From RPQK01 sp041946865 (GTDB lineage: Bacteria; Acidobacteriota; UBA6911; RPQK01): a stretch of DNA of 40,766 bases. The notes beneath the pieces were generated by a model, which saw nothing but the letters and a program-made list of their open reading frames with translations, ran no database searches and had not been told where the DNA came from. Below are positions 24,642-33,685 of the stretch, piece by piece. The stretch lies in assembly GCA_041946865.1 (NCBI GenBank), contig JBHGBF010000018.1, positions 1-40,766 of the forward strand, written 5' to 3'. A program made the translations under genes and the position numbers. How positions within the stretch are numbered: position 1 is the first letter of the stretch; every line of letters begins with the position of its first letter.

Positions 24642-24977
24642 AGGTGAGACTGCCGCTTATATCACCATTCGGCAAGGACGGCAAGGAAGCGGCGCGCTTG
24701 GGCACAACTCACATCCGGAGACGGATGGGAGGCACGGCGGTCCCACTCGCAAGGAGTGGGAGGGAACCCTCGCACCGTTACCAGGGTGGGCTACTGCTTC
24801 CCTTTTTCCGTGCCTTCGGGCAGATTTGCAGGCGTGGGAAAACCTGTCATAAGATGAGTACAAGGCTCTAAGAGCAAGCGCTGAGACTCGGTCGAGGGCG
24901 CTGCCGCCTCCTTGCGTAGTTCCTTCAACCGGCCGATCTCGGCCGTGCTCGGTCACGGCATCCCAAGGAGTCAAACC
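24642..24977. other. Divergent intergenic region between esterase and TonB receptor
   Basis: 336 bp with no convincing gene. It contains a perfect 8-bp-stem hairpin, TCCCACTC (24741-24748) and GAGTGGGA (24754-24761), with a 5-nt loop, and the AAGGAG ribosome site (24965-24970) of the receptor gene. Promoters must lie here, but none stood out. Confidence 0.5.
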
Positions 24978-27900
24978 ATGCAGCTGACTTCGTTCGGCCA
25001 CAGGGCCGTGTCCGCGCTTGCCCTGTGCCTGCTTCTATTCAGTCCTGTCTTGGCTCAATCGGATACCGCTCAGATCTCCGGCTTCGTACGGGATCAGACT
25101 CAGGCCGCCATACCCGGTGCGGCGGTGATCATCACGAACGAAACCACGCAACTCGAGCGAAAAACGATAACCAACGATGAGGGCTACTATGCGGTTGCCA
25201 GTCTGCCTCCCGGGTACTATACGGTTACGGTAGAAATGGCAGGCTTCAAGAAGTTCGTAAAGACGCGAAACAAGCTGGATGCCAGCGTCAACCAGAGGGT
25301 CGACGCCGCGCTGGAGGTCGGAGGTGTCGAGGAGACGATCTCGGTGGTGGCGACGCCCACGCCGATCCAGTCGGACAGCGCCATGGTGGCCAAGCTGGTG
25401 GAAAGCAAGCAGATCGAAAAGATGTCACTGAATGGCCGCAATCCGCTGTTCCTGGCATTGCTCAAACCCGGCGTCAGGGGTGGCGCCTTGACTCAGTTCA
25501 ATTTCGGCCTGACTTCAGGAGGTCTCTCTATCAACGGGGGACGAACGCAGGACATGCTGATCACATATGACGGAGCGGTCGGCATTCGAACGCGCGCGAA
25601 TGGCACCAGCGTTGGTACGGCCGATTTGGATACCGTCCAGGAAGTGCAGATCCTCACGGCCAACTACAACGCTGAATATGGCCGGTCGGCGTCCGGTCAG
25701 ATACGAATCGTGACGAAGAGCGGAGGGCAGGACTTTCACGGGTCGGCGTACGAATACCTGCGGAACGACAAGCTGGATGCCAACAGCTGGTCACGCAACC
25801 GTGCCGGGCTGCCGCGCGAGGCGAGCCGCTTCAATCAGTTCGGATACGTAGTGAACGGGCCGGTCTATATACCCCGCCTCTTCAACACGAACCGCGACAA
25901 GTTCTTCTTCCTGTGGAGCCAGGAATGGGTGAGGCGACGCCGGGACATCACCTCTATCGTGACGGTTCCGAGCCTGAAAATGCGTCAAGGAGATTTCTCG
26001 GAACTGCTGGATCCCGCCAACCCGTTCTTCGGAAAGGCGATCACAGTCAACGATCCGGCCACCGGCCTGCCTTTCCCGAACAACGTGATCCCACCGGAGA
26101 AGCTCAGTCCGAACGGCATTGGGTTCCTTAACGCCTATCCAGAACCCACTCCGGGCTTCCTGCAGGGCCGCAATAACTTCATTCAGACGCGGCCGCAGCC
26201 AGAGAACCAGCGCAAGGACACACTGGCACTTGACTACGTGATGAACGAGCAGCATTCGCTGAAGTTCCGCGGGGCGATGTACAACTGGACGTCGGTCGAC
26301 GCCTTCCGCAGCGGTCTTGACCGGGCCGTTACGGACTGGGATCGACCTAACCGGACGGGATCGGTCAGCCACCTCTGGTCGATCAGCCCGACCACAATCA
26401 ACGAGGTCATGGGGACGGCGAGCGTGGATGTTGTCCACATCGGCATCTTCAGGGAAGGCGGCCGCTTCCTGCGGAGCCAGTACGGGATCAATTACCCTTA
26501 CCTCTTCCCGGAGCGGAAAGAAATCCCTGACAAGATACCGACGATAGACATCTCCAACTTCCAGCAACTCGACGGCGGGCCGTACCCGTCTTCATCCTCA
26601 GGCCCCATCTACAACGTCAGCGACAACTTCACGAAGATCCTGGGCACGCATTCCCTGAAGTTGGGTGTTCTGTACGAACGCTCCGGCCAGAACGACTTCG
26701 ATCAGATCAACGTGACGGGCGTCCCTGGTGGGACGAACAACCAGAACGGCCGATTCGTTTTTGACGACACGCGGGCGGGAGCCGCGACGGCCGGCCTGGG
26801 TATTGCGAACGCCGCGATGGGCTTGTTCACCTCCTATGCCGAAATCGGACCTCGGGCCTACACCCCGTATCGGAGCAACATGTTCGAGTGGTACGCCCAG
26901 GACAGCTGGAAAGCCACCCAGAACCTGACGCTGGAATACGGGGTCCGCTGGACCTACGTGACTCCTTACTACTACAGTCTCTGGGGCAACATTGCGATCT
27001 TCGACCCCAGCCGTTACGATCCGGCTAAGGCTGTCGTCCAGGATCCCCAAACCGGCTTCATCCTGAGCGGAGATCGTTTCAACGGCGTGGTGATTCCCGG
27101 CGATGGATGGCCGGAAGCGGCCAGAGGCCGTGTGGCCATTGCCGATACGGGCGAATTTGACCATCTGTTCTCGGGCGAAGAGCTGGTTGGCGAGAGGCAT
27201 TGGAACAATTTCCAGCCCCGAGTCGGCTTCGCTTACCAGATCACCCCCAATGACGTTATCCGCGCAGGCGCCGGCAGGTTCATGGCCAAGCCGGGTGTTT
27301 CCGACAACGTGTTCCTGGGTGGTAACCCGCCCTTCCAGCCCATGGTCTCCATCGCCACAGGCCAGGCGGACAATCCGGCCGGCGGGCAGCCTTCGCTCTT
27401 CCCGCAGTTCTTCATGACGATGGACCCGGTTTTCAAAATCCCCCAGTCGTACATGTGGAACGTCTACTATCAGCGGCTGCTGCCATTGGAGACCAGTATT
27501 TCCATCGGCTATGTGGGGCGGACCGGGCTGTACCTGGAGCGGGAACGCAACCTGAACAGCCTGCCTGTGGGTACCCTTTACCGGCCGGAAAATGCGGGGA
27601 TCAATACCAACGTTCTTCGGCCGTTTAAGGGTTTTGCCCAGATACCGATGGCCGAAAACGCCGCCCGTTCGGAGTACAACGGCTTGCAGCTCGAGCTGAA
27701 CCGGCGCTTTGACCGAGGCCTCGGTTTCGGTATCGCGTATACGTACGCAAGGTCGTACGACAACGCCTCTGATCGACGCTACCGGATGTTCAACCCCTTG
27801 GATGGCAGCCTCGATTGGGGGCCGTCCAACTTCGACACTCCTCATGTGCTGGTGGTGAACGCGATCTACGAGTTGCCGTTCCTGCGCGGTTCACGGGGGC

Positions 27901-28406
27901 TGACAAACGCCTTTCTCGGCGGCTGGACCCTGACCGGTATTTACCAGTACCAGAGCGGGATCCCGTTCCATATCGGTACGGGCGAAGATTTCGCCGGGAT
28001 CGGCAGCGGCAACGAAACCCAGCTGTGGAATCTCGCGGGAGACGTCGAGTTGTCGAGGAGCGAGAGGGCATTTTCGCAAGGCGCTTCGGACAACAACTTC
28101 TACTTCAGAACCACTACGTCAAGCGGCGCGCCTATAGCCACACCGCCGCCCCAAGGCACTTTTGCCGGACAGACGAGGAACTCCGCCGGACACCAGCCGA
28201 ACTGGCACAACCTGAGCATGGCGGTATTCAAATCGTTTGCCCTGACCGAATCTCAACGGGTCGAGTTCCGCTCGGAGTTCTTTAACTTGCCGAACCATCC
28301 GAACTGGGGTGACGTCGACGCCAACCCGCGCTCGAGCACCTTCGGTAAAGTGACGAGCAAGACCGGAAACCGGGAGATTCAGTTGAGCCTGCGCTACAGC
28401 TTCTAG
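24978..28406 (+). CDS. Oar-like TonB-dependent receptor with carboxypeptidase-regulatory domain
   Basis: 1142 aa from the ATG at 24978 (AAGGAG upstream; the longer frame begins at a TTG). Signal peptide to about residue 27, then a carboxypeptidase-regulatory/Ig-like domain (about 30-115: ISGFVRDQTQAAIPGAAVII, DEGYYAVASLPPGYYTVTVE). A plug domain follows (VEETISVVATPTPIQSDSAM; SINGGRTQDMLITYDG; VQILTANYNAEYGRSASGQI). The long barrel closes with RVEFRSEFFNLPNHPNWGDV and the terminal LSLRYSF. This is the abundant Acidobacteriota type of receptor for large oligosaccharide or peptide ligands. Divergent pairing with a CE1 esterase hints at polysaccharide-derived substrates; the ligand is not predictable. 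Confidence 0.92.
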   Translation: MQLTSFGHRAVSALALCLLLFSPVLAQSDTAQISGFVRDQTQAAIPGAAVIITNETTQLERKTITNDEGYYAVASLPPGYYTVTVEMAGFKKFVKTRNKLDASVNQRVDAALEVGGVEETISVVATPTPIQSDSAMVAKLVESKQIEKMSLNGRNPLFLALLKPGVRGGALTQFNFGLTSGGLSINGGRTQDMLITYDGAVGIRTRANGTSVGTADLDTVQEVQILTANYNAEYGRSASGQIRIVTKSGGQDFHGSAYEYLRNDKLDANSWSRNRAGLPREASRFNQFGYVVNGPVYIPRLFNTNRDKFFFLWSQEWVRRRRDITSIVTVPSLKMRQGDFSELLDPANPFFGKAITVNDPATGLPFPNNVIPPEKLSPNGIGFLNAYPEPTPGFLQGRNNFIQTRPQPENQRKDTLALDYVMNEQHSLKFRGAMYNWTSVDAFRSGLDRAVTDWDRPNRTGSVSHLWSISPTTINEVMGTASVDVVHIGIFREGGRFLRSQYGINYPYLFPERKEIPDKIPTIDISNFQQLDGGPYPSSSSGPIYNVSDNFTKILGTHSLKLGVLYERSGQNDFDQINVTGVPGGTNNQNGRFVFDDTRAGAATAGLGIANAAMGLFTSYAEIGPRAYTPYRSNMFEWYAQDSWKATQNLTLEYGVRWTYVTPYYYSLWGNIAIFDPSRYDPAKAVVQDPQTGFILSGDRFNGVVIPGDGWPEAARGRVAIADTGEFDHLFSGEELVGERHWNNFQPRVGFAYQITPNDVIRAGAGRFMAKPGVSDNVFLGGNPPFQPMVSIATGQADNPAGGQPSLFPQFFMTMDPVFKIPQSYMWNVYYQRLLPLETSISIGYVGRTGLYLERERNLNSLPVGTLYRPENAGINTNVLRPFKGFAQIPMAENAARSEYNGLQLELNRRFDRGLGFGIAYTYARSYDNASDRRYRMFNPLDGSLDWGPSNFDTPHVLVVNAIYELPFLRGSRGLTNAFLGGWTLTGIYQYQSGIPFHIGTGEDFAGIGSGNETQLWNLAGDVELSRSERAFSQGASDNNFYFRTTTSSGAPIATPPPQGTFAGQTRNSAGHQPNWHNLSMAVFKSFALTESQRVEFRSEFFNLPNHPNWGDVDANPRSSTFGKVTSKTGNREIQLSLRYSF

Positions 28407-28420
28407 CTCCGCGCGAACAA

Positions 28421-28472
28421 GGGAGTCGCTCACACAGCGAGGGCGTTGAAAAAGCGTGGAGGATGCGCTCCC
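28421..28472. repeat. Hairpin repeat, copy 2
   Basis: GGGAGTCGC (28421-28429) pairs with GCGCTCCC (28465-28472) with one bulged base. The loop contains GTTGAAAAAGCGTGGAGGATG, close to the loop of the hairpin at 9210-9266. It begins 14 bp after the TonB receptor stop and may end that transcript; it abuts the palindrome at 28477. Confidence 0.5.
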
Positions 28473-28476
28473 GACC

Positions 28477-28576
28477 CATTTGTAGTTCCGCCTCAGGCGG
28501 GCTTTTCCAAACGGCATGCGACGATTGAGGTTGCCAGCTGTTCAGAAAAGCCCGTCTGAAGGCGGAACTACAAACG
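28477..28576 (+). repeat. Dispersed ~100-bp palindromic element, copy 2
   Basis: Arms of about 38 bp (28477-28514 and 28537-28576) contain TTTGTAGTTCCGCC and GGCGGAACTACAAA. The loop is CATGCGACGATTGAGGTTGC, nearly the same as that of the copy at 37629. The 3' arm supplies the stop codon and last residues of the minus-strand oxidoreductase gene. Confidence 0.85.
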
Positions 28577-30778
28577 GACGGTGGAACACCGTTCGCCCGA
28601 GGAGCTTCGTGCAAAGATGCGGGCAGAACTCCGTGAAGCCGCGCTTTGGCGCCGCTGGATGAGCCGGCGTGCTGCGAAGACCAGCCCCGCCCCAAGGCCG
28701 ACTGTGACCGCCCAGCCAATAGCAGGAGATAAAGTCTCGTGCCCGTCCCGGGATCGATAAACGTGCTCCGGATACTCCTCCTCGACCGCAGACGCCCCTT
28801 CACCTGCGGCGAAATCCAGCACTTCAACCAGGTGCATGGCCTGGCGGTCCGTGGCCTGGGCAATCTGCTCCCGGCAGCTGAAGCCGTCCGAGATGATCAG
28901 TGTCGTCTTGGCCTGCTTTCGGACGTTCGGTAACAGGACGCGTTCTCCGCACTTCATGGCCACATCGTAGCGATCGCCCTTCTCGAAGCCGAACGAGCCT
29001 GCCATTCCGCAACACCCGGAGTCGAGCGTTTCGTACTTGAGCCCTGTCTCCCGAAGCAGCCATTCGTCCGCGTGGGTCTTCACAATGGCTCGGTGATGGC
29101 AGTGCAGATGCACGATTGCGTCGCGGTTAATCTGCAGCGTCCGGTGCCGGTCCTGGTTCTTCTGCAGGAATTCCGCGAGGGCGTACGTCTGACGGCTCAG
29201 CCGGTGTGCGTCCTCGTTCTCCGAGAACAGGTTGATCAGCTCATCTCGGAAAACGGAGACGCAGCCGGGCTCCAGGCCGACCATCGGTGTCCCGTTCCGG
29301 ATCGCGCCTCCGAGAGTGTCCAGACACTCCTGCAGCTGGAGCTTCGCCAGGCCCAGCATCCCCCAGTCGTAGAGCGGCCGACCGCAGCACAGCTGCCGTT
29401 CCGGGATGGTCACTTTCCATCCGGCTCTCTCCAGCACGCGGACGGCAGCTCTGGCGGTCTCAGGATGAGAGTAGTTGTTGAACGTGTCCGGCCAGAGAAT
29501 CACTTGAGGAGCGGTCGTCTCGGCTGGCTCCGGCCGATTCGTGAACCAGTCCCGAAAGGTGGTGCGGGCGAACAGGGGGATTTGTCGCTGTGGGGCCATC
29601 CCCGACGCCATTTTGCCGATCGCCGCCAGGACGGGGTTCCGGGCCAGAGTGTTGACGAAACGCGGCATCAGGCACGCGAGTTTCGCCCATCGGGCAATCA
29701 ATCCGAACGCATAGGCGGATCTGGGGCGGAGCCGGTGTCGATAGTAATGTGAAAGGAACTCGGCCTTGTAGGTGGCCATGTCCACATTGACCGGGCAGTC
29801 ACCCTTGCAGCCCTTGCAGGCGAGACAGAGATCAAGCGATTCCTTGACGTCTGAGCTGCGCCATCCTTCTCGAATAACCTCGCCTTGCAGCATTTCGAAC
29901 AGGAGACGAGCGCGGCCTCGAGTTGAGTGTTTCTCTTCCCGTGTGACCATGTAGCTCGGACACATGGTTCCGCTGCTGTCCCGGCGACATACGCCCACGC
30001 CGACACAGCGTAGTCCCGCCCGGGCAAAGCTGCCCTCATCGTCGGGGAACTGGAAGGTCGTTTTCGGCCGCCACGGGTTGTAGCCGGTCCCCAGCCTGAG
30101 GTTTTCGTCCGGCCGGTAGGCGTCCACGATCTTACCCGGGTTCATCCTACCGTCGGGATCCCAGATCGTTTTGAATTCCCGGAAATGGTCGATCAGACGA
30201 TCGCCGAACATTTTGGGCAGAAGAAAGGCGCGGGCCTGGCCGTTACCATGCTCGCCCGAGAGTGACCCGCCATAGCCGATTACGAGGTCGGCCGCCTGGT
30301 CGAGAAAATCTGTCCACCTGGCAATTCCATCCGGTGTGACCAGGTCAAAGGTGATGCGGCAATGCAGGCACCCTTGTCCGAAGTGCCCATAAAGGGCGCA
30401 ATCATATCCGAACTTGTCAAGCAGCTTGCGAAAGTCGCGCAGATAGCTTCCCAGCCTCTCCGGTGGGACGGCGGAATCTTCCCAGCCAGGCCAGGAGTCC
30501 GGCATGCCCGGCACATAAGCCGTCGCACCGAGCCCGGATTCGCGAATGCTCCAAACCCGGTCTTCCTGGTGCTTATCGGCAAAGAGCTTCACGCCCGAGG
30601 GACCGTGTCCTTTCAACTTGTCCATCACCTGCTGCGCCAAAGCCCTGGCGTCCCGGGTACTCTCGGCCCCGAATTCGGCGAGCAGCCAGCCCCGTCCCTC
30701 TGGCAGGAGCCCGACATCAGCCGGATGCAGCTCTTTTCTCCGCATGAAATCCACCAGGCGATCGTCGAGCTTCGACAC
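28568..30778 (-). CDS. FAD-linked oxidase C-domain / Fe-S oxidoreductase, N-terminally truncated
   Basis: 736 aa from a GTG at 30778, directly after an in-frame stop. It begins inside the FAD-linked oxidase C-terminal domain (WEDSAVPPERLGSYLRDFRK, YGHFGQGCLHCRITFD, GGSLSGEHGNGQARAFLLP, WDPDGRMNPGKIVDAYRPDE). Fe-S modules follow: C258, C264, C273 (GTMCPSY) and C318-x2-C-x2-C-x3-C328 (CLACKGCKGDCP). Two CCG domains come next (QLCCGRPLYDWG; DSGCCGMAGSF). Full-length family members run to about 950-1000 aa and start with a PCMH-type FAD-binding domain, absent here. The upstream sequence is an unrelated pseudogene. The C-terminus adds an unusual single TM helix (PAIGWAVTVGLGAGLVFAA) and residues encoded by a palindromic repeat. 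It is probably non-functional or needs a separate FAD subunit. Confidence 0.8.
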   Translation of the reverse strand: MSKLDDRLVDFMRRKELHPADVGLLPEGRGWLLAEFGAESTRDARALAQQVMDKLKGHGPSGVKLFADKHQEDRVWSIRESGLGATAYVPGMPDSWPGWEDSAVPPERLGSYLRDFRKLLDKFGYDCALYGHFGQGCLHCRITFDLVTPDGIARWTDFLDQAADLVIGYGGSLSGEHGNGQARAFLLPKMFGDRLIDHFREFKTIWDPDGRMNPGKIVDAYRPDENLRLGTGYNPWRPKTTFQFPDDEGSFARAGLRCVGVGVCRRDSSGTMCPSYMVTREEKHSTRGRARLLFEMLQGEVIREGWRSSDVKESLDLCLACKGCKGDCPVNVDMATYKAEFLSHYYRHRLRPRSAYAFGLIARWAKLACLMPRFVNTLARNPVLAAIGKMASGMAPQRQIPLFARTTFRDWFTNRPEPAETTAPQVILWPDTFNNYSHPETARAAVRVLERAGWKVTIPERQLCCGRPLYDWGMLGLAKLQLQECLDTLGGAIRNGTPMVGLEPGCVSVFRDELINLFSENEDAHRLSRQTYALAEFLQKNQDRHRTLQINRDAIVHLHCHHRAIVKTHADEWLLRETGLKYETLDSGCCGMAGSFGFEKGDRYDVAMKCGERVLLPNVRKQAKTTLIISDGFSCREQIAQATDRQAMHLVEVLDFAAGEGASAVEEEYPEHVYRSRDGHETLSPAIGWAVTVGLGAGLVFAARRLIQRRQSAASRSSARIFARSSSGERCSTVRL

Positions 30779-30809
30779 TCATAAGTTCCCTCATTCATTC
30801 AGGGCTCGA

Positions 30810-31534
30810 TCAGCTTACTTTCCAACGCTCGGCGTCCGCCCGCTTCGGCTCCAAGCCGAGACCGGGACGATCGAGGTCGGGGACAAGCTCTCCGTCGGTC
30901 AGGCGCGGTAGCCCGTCGAACAACATCTGTTCAACGCGGACGTGGTCGTGAAAGTATTCGACGTGGGCGATGGCCGGGGCGGCTGCGGCGATCACACCGT
31001 GAATCGCGGGAGCCGTGTGAGCGGAGAAGGGAACGGCAAACGAGTCCGCCAGGTCGGCCGCTCGCAGCCAGCCCGTCACACCGAGGCAGCGGGTGACGTC
31101 GGCTTGAAGGATATCGACCGCCTCGGCTTTGAGCATGTCGCGGAAATACCAGGGATCGTAACCGTACTCTCCGGCTGCAACCGCCGGGCTTCACCTTGGA
31201 GCGGATGAACCTCAGCTGATCCAGATGGTCGGAAAAGACGGCTCTTCAAAATAACAGACGCCGGACTCCTCGAAATACCCGGCCGCTTCTATGGCCGCCC
31301 GCACGGAATAGCCGCCGTTCGCATCAACGAAAAGCCCGGCATTGGGACCGATGGCGCTGCGCGCTGCTCGAACACGACGGCGATCCTCCTCGAGTCGAGC
31401 CCCGTCTTGCCGGAACGGTCAAACACCTCAACCAGCACGGCGGTTGTTGAGCTCCAGGAGAAGGTTCCGTCCACCTCAGGCCGGTTGGTCGCGATGCGAT
31501 AGACGGCAATGTCGAGTCTGGTCACCTCCAGCAT
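30810..31534 (-). pseudogene. Enolase-superfamily (mandelate-racemase-like) pseudogene
   Basis: Pieces of one protein lie in order but in different frames. The N-terminal part (from 31534) is MLEVTRLDIAVYRIATNRPE...VLVEVFDRSGKTGL. After an internal loss comes RRRVRAARSAIGPNAGLFVD then ANGGY and YFEEP, holding the Mg-binding Asp and Glu. A one-base shift leads to DHLDQLRFIRSKVKP, and another shift leads to VAAGEYGYDPWYFRDMLKAE...LQADVTRC and the end EYFHDHVRVEQMLFDG...LKRADAER-like EPKRADAERWKVS. About 130 residues, including the KxK catalytic lysines, are missing between the first two pieces. At least three disruptions rule out a working enzyme. It probably was a sugar-acid dehydratase or racemase gene in the same operon as its flanking genes. 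Confidence 0.88.
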
Positions 31535-31599
31535 GGGCTAAGGTGTTCTTTGGGTCGCTTCAGAGATGCGTGCAAGAATCAGGGCCCCCGGGGCCTCCG

Positions 31600-33348
31600 C
31601 TACACCAACTCCTTCACCTTGTCCGACAGCACGGTGAGCGCGATTTCTTTGCGATTGGGCTCGCCGCGTATCAGCGATTCCGCAAAATGTGCGGCCTGTT
31701 CGAAGGTCACTTTGGCGGGCATGGGCGGCTCGAACTTGTCTACCAGAGCCTCTACGACCACTGGGCCTGGCGTATTAAGGGCCTGGTCCAGGATGTCTCC
31801 GCACTCTCTCGGGTCTTCGATGGTAAATCCGGTGGCGCCGCAGGCAGCTGCAACCGCGTTAAAGTCGATCGGCTGGAGATCGACGCCATACTCGGGATGG
31901 CCGAGGAAGACCATCTGTTCCCACTTGATCTGCCCGAGGACGTTGTTCTTGACTATGATGACCTTGATTGGCAGCTCGTACTTGACCGCCGTGGCCAGCT
32001 CAGCCATGAGCATCGAGAGCCCGCCATCACCGACAAAGGCTACGCACTGCCGATCGGGGTAGGCAACCTGGGCGGCGATCGTGTAGGGGAGGGCGTTGGC
32101 CATCGAAGCCAGCGTCCCGGAGAGCGAGTGCATCTGCCCCTTCTTGACAGGGATATGTCGCGCGAACCAGGTGGCAATAGTGCCGCTGTCGCAGGACACG
32201 ATAGCGTCGTGGCGCAATCGCTTGCCCAACTCGGCTGCGACCACTTGAGGCTTCATCGGCTTGTCCGTCCGGCTTGCCCTCTCGTCCATCAGCTCGCGCC
32301 ATTCCTTCATCCCCCGCTGTGCATCTTCCAGGAATGACCGATCTGACCGTCGCCGGAGCAAAGGGATCAGCGACTGGAGTGTCAGCTTGGAGTCCCCGAC
32401 GAGGCCCACCTCGACCGGGTACCGCAACCCGATACGCGAGGGATCAATGTCGATCTGTACCGCGCGCGCCTGGCCGCGTCTCGGCATGAACTCCACGTAA
32501 GGGAAAGAGGTACCGACCATGAAAAGCGTGTCGCACGCCTCGATTGCTTCCTGGGACGGCCGAGTTCCCAGCAGCCCGATGCTGCCCGTCGTGTACGGGC
32601 TGTCATCGGGAACGCAGGCTTTCCCGAGCAGCGGCTTGATGATGGGGGCGGCCAGGATCTCGGCCACCTGCTCAAGCTCGTCACCGGAGCTCAAGGCCCC
32701 CCGGCCGGCCAGTATGGCTGTTCGTTCGCCGCTGTTCAGGATCTCGGCGGCGCGCCCCAGGTCCCGGTCCGACGGCAGCTTCCAGCTGCTGGTCAGCGCG
32801 TCCGAAGTATGACCCGGAACGTTACGGCTGGAACGCTCCTCGCTCTCCTGTTCCTGCAGGTCAACCGGGAAGGTGATGTGCGCCACGCCGCGATAGTACA
32901 GAGCCGTCCGGCAGGCCAGATCGGCAACGTTCTGAACGTGCGCGGGACCCATGATCCGGTTGTTGTACACGCTCACATCCATGAAGACCTTGTCAAGATC
33001 TACGTCCTGTTGGGTCCTGGTTCCAATCAGGTCGTGGAAACAATGGCCGGTGATGGCGAGAACCGGCTGGCCGTCAAGCTTGGCGTCGTACAGACCGTTG
33101 AGAAGATGGATTCCGCCGGGACCCGAGGTGGCCAGACAGACGCCCAGTTTGCCCGTGTACTTGGCATAGCCGCAGGCCATAAAAGCGGCCGCTTCTTCGT
33201 GACGCACCTGGATGAAACGGATTTCATCCTGCTTCTTGCGCAGGGCTTCCATGATCCCGTTGATCCCGTCTCCGGGCAGGCCGAAAATCACATTCACTCC
33301 CCAGTCCTGGATGGTATCGATCAGGACATCGGCCGCTGTCTTTGCCAT
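31600..33348 (-). CDS. Thiamine-diphosphate-dependent pyruvate oxidase/acetolactate synthase-like enzyme
   Basis: 582 aa cytoplasmic or membrane-peripheral enzyme. The N-terminal TPP PYR domain has IFGLPGDGINGIMEALRK and the cofactor-activating Glu51 in RHEEAAAFMACGYAKYTG. The central domain follows (LAGRGALSSGDELEQVAEIL, ARAVQIDIDPSRIGLRYPVE). The C-terminal domain has the TPP/Mg motif VGDGGLSMLMAELATAVKYE ending in KNN. It resembles quinone-dependent pyruvate oxidase (PoxB) and acetolactate-synthase-like enzymes; the substrate is not fixed by sequence. An AAGGAG ribosome site precedes the ATG at 33348. It is the first gene of the minus-strand series with the enolase pseudogene and the truncated FAD/Fe-S gene, perhaps a former sugar-acid pathway. 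Confidence 0.85.
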   Translation of the reverse strand: MAKTAADVLIDTIQDWGVNVIFGLPGDGINGIMEALRKKQDEIRFIQVRHEEAAAFMACGYAKYTGKLGVCLATSGPGGIHLLNGLYDAKLDGQPVLAITGHCFHDLIGTRTQQDVDLDKVFMDVSVYNNRIMGPAHVQNVADLACRTALYYRGVAHITFPVDLQEQESEERSSRNVPGHTSDALTSSWKLPSDRDLGRAAEILNSGERTAILAGRGALSSGDELEQVAEILAAPIIKPLLGKACVPDDSPYTTGSIGLLGTRPSQEAIEACDTLFMVGTSFPYVEFMPRRGQARAVQIDIDPSRIGLRYPVEVGLVGDSKLTLQSLIPLLRRRSDRSFLEDAQRGMKEWRELMDERASRTDKPMKPQVVAAELGKRLRHDAIVSCDSGTIATWFARHIPVKKGQMHSLSGTLASMANALPYTIAAQVAYPDRQCVAFVGDGGLSMLMAELATAVKYELPIKVIIVKNNVLGQIKWEQMVFLGHPEYGVDLQPIDFNAVAAACGATGFTIEDPRECGDILDQALNTPGPVVVEALVDKFEPPMPAKVTFEQAAHFAESLIRGEPNRKEIALTVLSDKVKELV

Positions 33349-33685
33349 GGGATGGCGCTCCTTTCCAAGGATCGGTCGACTCTCGATGAGGTTACTGCTG
33401 GCTTTTACGTGGTCGGAGCAGGTTCAGCTGTTCTGCAAACGCTTTTCCTTCATGTTAGCGAATCCATGGCGGGTGGGGAAGAGAAGCGGCCGCTGGGCGA
33501 TTCTCGCCTCCGGCAAGACTGGGCCGGGCGTTTTTAGAAGCTTTCAGCTAAAACGAAGACAGTTAGATTTTCAGGCTTGGGCGCGGAAGCTGAAAGCTGA
33601 CCGCTGACCGCTGATCGCTGATCGCTGATAACTTCCGTCTTCAAGATTTCAAGTATCCTTGGCTAGATATATATAGGAGATCCGA
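33349..33685. other. Divergent intergenic region with short repeats
   Basis: 337 bp between the TPP enzyme and the outer-membrane barrel. It holds an inverted repeat (AGCTTTCAGCT 33539-33549 / AGCTGAAAGCT 33588-33598), a run of 7-bp repeats (33589-33630), an AT-rich TAGATATATATAGG stretch before the barrel ribosome site, and a GC-rich stem followed by TTTTT near 33507-33535. No gene and no clear Zur box were seen. Confidence 0.5.
33589..33630. repeat. Six tandem 7-bp repeats (GCTGANN)
   Basis: Units read GCTGAAA, GCTGACC, GCTGACC, GCTGATC, GCTGATC, GCTGATA with no gaps. They lie about 55 bp upstream of the barrel gene and could change copy number by slippage. Confidence 0.85.

Noticed and set aside
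26598..27845. 415-codon open frame on the minus strand within the TonB receptor gene
   Set aside because: It is a shadow of the receptor frame in GC-rich DNA; its translation has no domain and no ribosome site, whereas the plus strand encodes a full receptor.
28282..28863. Short minus-strand ORF spanning the palindrome at 28477
   Set aside because: It arises from the palindromic element read through in one frame, a typical spurious prediction.
31342..32337. 331-codon plus-strand open frame over the enolase pseudogene and TPP enzyme
   Set aside because: Antisense to conserved enolase and TPP sequence; translation is low-complexity and Arg-rich.
33435..33449. Possible minus-strand sigma-54 promoter for the TPP enzyme (AGGAAAAGCGTTTGC)
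   Set aside because: The -24 element is poor (GGAAA instead of GGCAC) and there is no enhancer-like site nearby.
33589..33630. CRISPR-like array
   Set aside because: The units are 7 bp and directly adjacent, with no spacers; no cas genes are in the window.
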